Assembly: GCA_041482015.1 (NCBI GenBank) | Contig: JBGPCZ010000006.1 | Coordinates: 8,656 to 72,655, forward strand | Direction of reading: 5' to 3' | Length of the DNA: 64,000 nucleotides | Source: JACQFK01 sp041482015 | GTDB taxonomy: Bacteria > Planctomycetota > MHYJ01 > JACPRB01 | Part shown: positions 59,664-64,000 of the stretch, piece by piece | Layout: every line of letters begins with the position of its first letter | Position numbering within the stretch: position 1 is the stretch's first letter | Notes under the pieces: generated by a model | The model's input: only the letters and a program-made list of their open reading frames with translations | What the model was told of the DNA's origin: nothing | The model's database searches: none | Position numbers and translations under genes: made by a program

Positions 59664-60517
59664 TTCTTCGAGTAGTCGTAGAAGCCGCGGCCCGCCTTCT
59701 TGCCCACGTGCCCGGCGGCCACCATGCGGCGCAGCAGCGTCGGCGCGGCGAACCGGGAGTCGTGGAACTGGTCGAACAGGATATCCATGATGGAGAGCGT
59801 CGTGTCGAGGCCGACGAAATCCAGGAGCGTGATCGGGCCCATCGGCATGCCGCAGCCGAGCATCATGGAGGCGTCGATGTCCTCCTTGGTCGCGAGCCCG
59901 TGCTCGACCGCGCGCACCGCCTCGCAGAGGTAGGGCACGAGGAGCAGGTTCACGATGAAGCCGGGCGTGTCCTTGGCGGTGACGACCGTCTTCCCGAGCG
60001 ACTCGCCGAACGCCCTCGCCGCCGCGTACGTCTCCTCGCTCGTGATCTCCGGCCGGACGATCTCGAGGAGCTTCATGAGCGGCACCGGGTTCATGAAATG
60101 GAGCCCGATGAACCGGTCGTGCCGCTTCGTTGCCGCCGCCTGCGACGTGATCGAGATGCTCGAGGTGTTCGAGGCGAAGATCGCCGACGGCTTGCAGGTC
60201 CGGTCGAGCTCCGCCCACACCTTGCGCTTCTCGTCGAGGTTCTCGACGACGGCCTCGATGACGAGGTCGCAACCCTTCAGGTCGGCGAGAGCGGTCGTAC
60301 CCGAAAGATTGCCCAGGGTCTTGTCCATGTCGGCCTGGGAGACCTTGCCCTTCCTGACGCCCTCCCCCAGGAAGGTCCGGATGCGCTCCATTCCCCTCGT
60401 GAGCGCCTCTTCGTTGATCTCGCGGACGACGGTCTTGTAGCCCTTCTGGGCGCAGACCTGGGCGATGCCCGAGCCCATGAGCCCGCAACCGACGATGCCG
60501 ACGTTCAGGATTGCCAT
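59660..60517 (-). CDS. hbd: 3-hydroxyacyl-CoA dehydrogenase (3-hydroxybutyryl type)
   Basis: The 285-residue protein has the NAD-binding VGIVGCGLMGSGIAQVCAQKGY, the catalytic histidine in RFIGLHFMNPVPLMKLLEIV with the pairing glutamate, and GFIVNLLLVPYLCEAVRAVEHGLA. This is the single-function short form that oxidises 3-hydroxyacyl-CoA in beta-oxidation or reduces acetoacetyl-CoA in butyrate synthesis. It is the first gene of the eight-gene run. The ATG at 60517 is preferred over an upstream TTG because a TAATAT box ends ten bases before it. Confidence 0.94.
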   Translation of the reverse strand: MAILNVGIVGCGLMGSGIAQVCAQKGYKTVVREINEEALTRGMERIRTFLGEGVRKGKVSQADMDKTLGNLSGTTALADLKGCDLVIEAVVENLDEKRKVWAELDRTCKPSAIFASNTSSISITSQAAATKRHDRFIGLHFMNPVPLMKLLEIVRPEITSEETYAAARAFGESLGKTVVTAKDTPGFIVNLLLVPYLCEAVRAVEHGLATKEDIDASMMLGCGMPMGPITLLDFVGLDTTLSIMDILFDQFHDSRFAAPTLLRRMVAAGHVGKKAGRGFYDYSKK

Positions 60518-60527
60518 TGGGGCCCCG

Positions 60528-60533
60528 ATATTA
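60528..60533 (-). promoter_or_regulatory. -10-like box of the acyl-CoA run
   Basis: TAATAT on the minus strand, ten bases before the hbd ATG. No Shine-Dalgarno site is seen between the two, so a near-leaderless mRNA is inferred. Confidence 0.4.
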
Positions 60534-60576
60534 CCCAAAGGAAGAGGCGTGAGTCCAGAGTCGGACGTCCTTTCGC

Positions 60577-60582
60577 TATAAT
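60577..60582 (+). promoter_or_regulatory. -10 box before the glycosyltransferase-methyltransferase gene
   Basis: A perfect TATAAT lies nine bases before the ATG at 60592, divergent from the hbd promoter. No good -35 is visible. Confidence 0.45.
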
Positions 60583-60591
60583 GGCCTCGAG

Positions 60592-62010
60592 ATGAGACAC
60601 GACGGGGACCGCGTCCTGAGCGTGGTCGTGCCGTGCTACAACGAGCGCGCCACGATCCGGCCGCTCCTCGCGCGCGTCGCCGCCATCCCGATCGTCCGCG
60701 AGATCATCGTGATCGACGACGCCTCGACGGACGGGACGGCCGGCGCCCTCGCGGAGGCCGTCTCCTCCTGGCCCGCCGGCGGCCCGACGCTCCAGGTGCT
60801 CCGCCAGCCGGCGAATCGCGGCAAGGGGGCGGCGCTCCGGGCCGGGTTCCGCTGCGTCAGCGGGCCGATCACGATCGTCCAGGACGCGGATCTCGAGTAC
60901 GACCCGCGCGAGTACCCGAAGCTCGTCCAGCCGATCCTCGACGGCGACGCCGACGTGGTCTACGGCTCGCGGTTCGCGGGGTTCCCGCGCCGCGTGCTCT
61001 ACTTCTGGCACTCGCTGGGCAACCGCTGCCTGACCACGCTCTCCAACATGACGACCAACCTGAACCTCACCGACATGGAGACCTGCTACAAGGTCTTCAA
61101 GTCGGAGATTCTCAAGTCGATCCCGATCCGCTCCGACCGGTTCGGCTTCGAGCCGGAAATCACCGCGAAAGTCGCGAAACTCGGCTGCCGCGTCTACGAG
61201 GTGCCGATCTCGTATCGCGGGCGCAACTACGCGGAGGGCAAGAAGATCACGTGGCGGGACGGGCTCCGCGCGGTCGGGACGATCCTGAAGTACTGGCTCG
61301 TCGACGACCTGGGGATTCCGACGGGCGAGATGACGCTCAAGCTGCTCCAGAAGGCGACGGGCTACAACCGCTGGGTCTACGAGATGCTGCGGCCGTGGAT
61401 CGGCCGTGAGATCCTCGAGGTCGGCTCGGGCATCGGCACGATGACGCGCCACTTCCTGGGGCACGGCCGGGTCACCGCGTCGGACATCTCGCCCTACTGT
61501 CTCGGCGAGTTGCGGCGGAGCTTCGGCGGGAGCGACGCGGTCGCGGTCCGCCACCTCGACATCAGCCGCAATTCGTACCCGGAAGTGGAGCTCTACGACA
61601 CGATCGTCTGCCTGAACGTCCTGGAGCACATCGGGGACGACCGCGAGGCGTTGCACAACATGCACCGGCTGCTGCGCCCCGGAGGAAGGCTGCTGCTCTA
61701 CGTCCCGGCCAACCCGCGGCTGTACTGTGAAATCGACCGCGGCGTGGGACATCACCGGCGGTACGAGATGGACGACCTGGTCGGGAAGATGCGGGCGACG
61801 GGATTCCGGGTCGCCCACCAGCGCCACCACAACGTGCTGGGCGCGGTCGGCTGGTGGATCAACGGCAAGGTGTTCGGCAGGAAGACGATCGCCGCCCGCG
61901 ACGTGGGCGGCTTCGACCTGCTTCTTCCGCTCGCGAAGCTCCAGGACCGGGTGGAGTCTCGATTCGCCCTGTCGATCCTGGCGGTCGGCGAGAAGCCCCC
62001 GCTGGCATAA
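60592..62010 (+). CDS. Fused glycosyltransferase 2 / SAM methyltransferase
   Basis: The 472-residue protein joins two enzymes. Residues about 8-235 are a family 2 glycosyltransferase of the dolichyl-phosphate-mannose synthase type: LSVVVPCYNERATIRPLLARV, IIVIDDASTDGTAG, NRGKGAALRAGF, IVQDADLEYDPREYPKL (DxD-like) and DMETCYKVFKSEILKSIPIRSDRFGFEPEITAKVAK. Residues about 255-440 are a class I methyltransferase: EILEVGSGIGTMTRHFL, VTASDISPYCL, DTIVCLNVLEHIGDDREALHNMHRLLRPGGRLLLYVP. No membrane helix is present. Such a fusion suggests consecutive modification of one lipid-linked or surface sugar. The substrate is unknown. Confidence 0.88.
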   Translation: MRHDGDRVLSVVVPCYNERATIRPLLARVAAIPIVREIIVIDDASTDGTAGALAEAVSSWPAGGPTLQVLRQPANRGKGAALRAGFRCVSGPITIVQDADLEYDPREYPKLVQPILDGDADVVYGSRFAGFPRRVLYFWHSLGNRCLTTLSNMTTNLNLTDMETCYKVFKSEILKSIPIRSDRFGFEPEITAKVAKLGCRVYEVPISYRGRNYAEGKKITWRDGLRAVGTILKYWLVDDLGIPTGEMTLKLLQKATGYNRWVYEMLRPWIGREILEVGSGIGTMTRHFLGHGRVTASDISPYCLGELRRSFGGSDAVAVRHLDISRNSYPEVELYDTIVCLNVLEHIGDDREALHNMHRLLRPGGRLLLYVPANPRLYCEIDRGVGHHRRYEMDDLVGKMRATGFRVAHQRHHNVLGAVGWWINGKVFGRKTIAARDVGGFDLLLPLAKLQDRVESRFALSILAVGEKPPLA

Positions 62011-62039
62011 AACTGCGTGGCAGTTTTTTTCCCTTGCCC

Positions 62040-62396
62040 CTACTTCTCCTTGCGGTAGGCCTTGAGGACGGGAAGGGTCTTGTCCGCGACCGAGGCGAAC
62101 TTGGCCGCGTCGTCCTTGATGGCCTGGGGGTCCTGGGGGGTGACGTTACCGGCCCAGCGGACCAGGAGAGCGTCGGCGCGGGCGGCGATGTCGCCCGGCA
62201 CGATGTTCTTGGCCGCCGCATCCTTGAAGATCTGGCCGGAACGGATCGGCTCCCTCCGGTCCTTGAGAAAGGCCGCCAGGATGTCGCGCAAGCCGACGGC
62301 AAAGCTCTTCATCGCCACGGGGTCCGCCTTTTTGACCTCTGCCGCCTGCTTTTCGAGTTCGGTGACGTCCTTCTGGAACTTTTCGAAGTCGATCAT
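62040..62396 (-). CDS. Small helical protein of unknown function
   Basis: A 118-residue, mostly helical protein (FEKFQKDVTELEKQAAEVKKADPVAMKSFAVGLRDILAAFLKD) without signal peptide, cysteines or recognisable domain. It starts 35 bases after the thiolase gene on the same strand and may be co-transcribed with it. It is convergent with the glycosyltransferase fusion, 29 bases away. Confidence 0.6.
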   Translation of the reverse strand: MIDFEKFQKDVTELEKQAAEVKKADPVAMKSFAVGLRDILAAFLKDRREPIRSGQIFKDAAAKNIVPGDIAARADALLVRWAGNVTPQDPQAIKDDAAKFASVADKTLPVLKAYRKEK

Positions 62397-62431
62397 AGGG
62401 GCACGATCATAGCGGGTCCGCGCAACCGCTC

Positions 62432-63580
62432 CTAGCAATTCTCGAGCGCCACGGCCATCCCGAGACCTCCCGAGACGCAGAGCGTGGCGACGCCCCGGCG
62501 CGCCTTCCGGCGCTTCATCTCGTGGACCAGCGTCGTGACGATCCTCGCGCCCGTCGCCCCGACCGGGTGGCCCAGCGCGATCGCGCCGCCGTTCACGTTG
62601 AGACGCGACCGGTCCAGCCCGAGCTCGCGATCGCAGGCGAGAACCTGCGCGGCGAAGGCCTCGTTCAGCACGATGAGATCGTAGTCCTTGAGGCTCCATC
62701 CGATCTTCCGCTCCAGCGCCCGGAGCGCCGGGACCGGGCCGAGTCCCATTTCTGCCGGATCGAGGCCGACGGAGGCCCAGCCCGCGATTCGCGCGAGCGG
62801 CCGGGCTCCGCGGGCGCGGGCCTCCGACGCGATCACGAGCGCCGCCGCGCCGTCGGTGATCCCGCTGGAGTTCCCGGGATGCACCGTCCCGCCGGGCTTG
62901 AAAACCGGCGGCAACCCGGCGAGCGACTCGGCCGTCACGCCGTCGCGGGGCGCCTCGTCCCGGGAGACGGGGCCGACGGCGACGATCTCGTCCGTGAACC
63001 GGCCCTCCCGCCGCGCGCGCTCGCACCGCTGCTGGCTTTCCACGGCATACGCGTCCTGCTCGGCCCGCGAGATCGCGTACCGCTCGGCCAGCCGTTCGGC
63101 AGTCGCGCCCATCACCTCGCCGCAAAGCGGACAGAGGAAGCCGTCGCGGTACATGGCGTCGATCGCCTCCGTGCTTCCCAGTCGGTAGCCGCCCCGCGCA
63201 CGGTCGAGGAGGTACGGAACCCGCGACATCGACTCGACGCCGCCCACCAGGACGAGATCCGCGTCCCCTGCCGCGATCGACTGCGCCCCGAGGGCGAGGG
63301 CCTTCAGGCTGGACGCGCAGGCCTTGTTGACGGTGAACGCGGGGACCCGGTCGGGCAGCCCGGCGCGTCGGGCGACCTGCCGGGCGAGGTTGGGACCGTT
63401 CCCAGCCTGCCGGGCGCAGCCGAAGATCACTTCGTCGATGTCGGCCCCCGGCAGTCCCGACCGTTCGAGCGCGGCCCGACCGGCCCCTCCGCCCAGTTCA
63501 GCGGCAGGAATATCTTTGAACGAGCCGAGGAACTTCGCGATGGGCGTTCGGACCGCCGAAAGGATGAAAGCCGGAGGCAT
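62432..63580 (-). CDS. Acetyl-CoA acetyltransferase / thiolase, second copy
   Basis: The 382-residue thiolase has the active cysteine in VNKACASSLKALALGAQ (near residue 85), NEAFAAQVLACDRELG, AIALGHPVGATGARIV and the second cysteine in ATLCVSGGLGMAVAL. It is clearly diverged from the thiolase at 55761-56960. A small insert FLCPLCGEVMG with CxxC near residue 150 is unusual. No other acyl-CoA enzyme is next to it. The promoter at 63589-63617 is close to the start. Confidence 0.93.
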   Translation of the reverse strand: MPPAFILSAVRTPIAKFLGSFKDIPAAELGGGAGRAALERSGLPGADIDEVIFGCARQAGNGPNLARQVARRAGLPDRVPAFTVNKACASSLKALALGAQSIAAGDADLVLVGGVESMSRVPYLLDRARGGYRLGSTEAIDAMYRDGFLCPLCGEVMGATAERLAERYAISRAEQDAYAVESQQRCERARREGRFTDEIVAVGPVSRDEAPRDGVTAESLAGLPPVFKPGGTVHPGNSSGITDGAAALVIASEARARGARPLARIAGWASVGLDPAEMGLGPVPALRALERKIGWSLKDYDLIVLNEAFAAQVLACDRELGLDRSRLNVNGGAIALGHPVGATGARIVTTLVHEMKRRKARRGVATLCVSGGLGMAVALENC

Positions 63581-63588
63581 TTGGGGTG

Positions 63589-63617
63589 AATGTATAGGCT
63601 TGAGATGGGCACGTCAA
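63589..63617 (-). promoter_or_regulatory. Promoter of the second thiolase gene
   Basis: On the minus strand TTGACG (63617-63612), 17 bases, TACATT (63594-63589), eight bases before the ATG at 63580. No Shine-Dalgarno site; a nearly leaderless mRNA is inferred. Confidence 0.5.
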
Positions 63618-63643
63618 CCGGAGTATGGGTTGGGCCCCAAGAG

Positions 63644-63690
63644 TGACAATTCCTGTCAAGGGAGCACGAGTGGGCGACAAATACTGTCAC
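63644..63690 (+). promoter_or_regulatory. Paired TGTCA dyads, candidate activator sites for the pilin gene
   Basis: TGACA-N5-TGTCA (63644-63658) and CGACA-N5-TGTCA (63675-63689) have the same geometry, with centres about 31 bases apart, close to three helical turns. They lie about 108 and 139 bases before the -12 element at 63776-63791, a normal place for enhancer-binding protein sites. A further inverted repeat TCAGGGG/CCCCTGA lies at 63693-63714. The rest of the 334-base gap (63581-63914) shows no gene. Confidence 0.55.
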
Positions 63691-63775
63691 TTTCAGGGGG
63701 GCGTACTCCCCTGAGATTCATGCATTGATTATGCCCTTAATTCCCAAGGGGTTATATTCCATGAAGATCCGGAAG

Positions 63776-63791
63776 TGGCACGAGCCTTGCT
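63776..63791 (+). promoter_or_regulatory. Sigma-54 promoter of the pilin gene
   Basis: TGGCACGagccTTGCT is a complete match to the -24/-12 consensus TGGCACG-N4-TTGCW. The start point should be near 63803, giving a leader of about 110 bases that ends in GGAGA before the ATG. Sigma-54 control of type IV pilin genes is known from Pseudomonas and Myxococcus. Confidence 0.8.
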
Positions 63792-63914
63792 CTAAGATGG
63801 CTCAAATGAAGACTCTCCAGGGGCGAAAGGAGGTGGGCCGGGAGCTTCATGGGTAGGGTCGCCGGCAGGGTTAAGTTTGAAAATTTTCGGAAACGTTTTT
63901 TTTGGAGAATAGAC

Positions 63915-64000
63915 ATGCGACGTGGGAAGAAGAACCAGGGCTTTACGCTGATCGAACTGATGATCGTGATCGCGATCATCGCCATCATCGCGGCGATCGC
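63915..64000 (+). CDS. Type IV pilin/pseudopilin-like protein, 5' part only
   Basis: Only 28 residues are in the window. They begin MRRGKKNQGFTLIELMIVIAIIAIIAAIA-like: a basic leader, the prepilin peptidase site after glycine (G/FTLIEL) and the glutamate at position 5 of the mature chain, then the hydrophobic assembly helix. It could be a major pilin, a pseudopilin or a planctomycete DUF1559-type protein. The sigma-54 promoter favours a major type IV pilin, but the missing C-terminal domain is needed to decide. GGAGA lies six bases before the ATG. Confidence 0.85.
   Translation, partial: MRRGKKNQGFTLIELMIVIAIIAIIAAI

Overview
This is a GC-rich bacterial chromosome segment, densely packed with genes on both strands. 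The best pointer to its origin is the PVC-type dehydrogenase at 46218-49373 (beta-propeller, HEAT-like repeats, C-terminal CxxCH haem motif) paired with an SGNH-like/LamG protein. That pairing is typical of Planctomycetota and Verrucomicrobiota. FHA and HEAT-repeat proteins, many small lipoproteins and a GFTLIEL pilin fit a planctomycete or a related uncultured lineage. This is inference from gene content; no 16S gene is present. The lipoproteins, a heptosyltransferase-like enzyme and a PpiD-like chaperone indicate a diderm envelope.

Layout. 1-6060: truncated PDZ membrane protein, aconitase, a GspG-like lipoprotein, a lipoprotein aminopeptidase and a secreted protein with a cysteine-rich tail. 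6209-9994: a regulatory PTS cluster (ptsI, ptsH, ptsN, hpf) and a metallophosphoesterase. 10072-20392: pyrophosphatase, glycosyltransferases, truA, asd, moaC, a DUF885 lipoprotein, glpD, patatin, methyltransferase. 20604-26629: SH3 protein, PpiD-like protein, scpB, and the tetrapyrrole genes hemB and cobA-hemD. 26678-32200: two BamE-like lipoproteins, mobA, polyprenyl diphosphate synthase, and a signalling set (small domain protein, HDOD, histidine kinase). 32333-40456: propeller protein, FHA protein, thioesterase, large HEAT protein, FAH-family enzyme, HNH protein, small lipoprotein. 40469-45818: histidine operon hisG-D-H-A-B-F-IE without hisC. 45914-46036: a lone 5S rRNA gene with its own promoter and terminator. 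46218-52501: PVC-type dehydrogenase, SGNH-like protein, GYF-like membrane protein. 52596-60517: an eight-gene run joining beta-oxidation-type enzymes, two secreted cyclophilins, an adenosine deaminase-family enzyme, gltX and a PfkB kinase. 60592-64000: a glycosyltransferase-methyltransferase fusion, a small protein, a second thiolase and a pilin cut by the window edge.

Expression. Genes in runs are very often joined by 4-base ATGA/GTGA overlaps, so translational coupling looks widespread. At about fifteen first genes a -10-like box lies only 4-12 bases before the start codon, which suggests leaderless or nearly leaderless mRNAs. A few genes instead carry long leaders with strong GGAGG sites. 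Two sigma-54-type promoters are visible, one before the pilin with two upstream dyads and one before the polyprenyl diphosphate synthase. A family of palindromes with a GGC/GCC centre recurs between genes, some followed by T-runs, and one supplies the stop codon of the dehydrogenase gene.

No CRISPR array, insertion sequence, prophage, tRNA gene or antibiotic-resistance gene was seen. Most of the window is housekeeping. The most interesting signals are the pilin promoter, the palindrome family, the leaderless pattern, and several proteins with unusual domain combinations.
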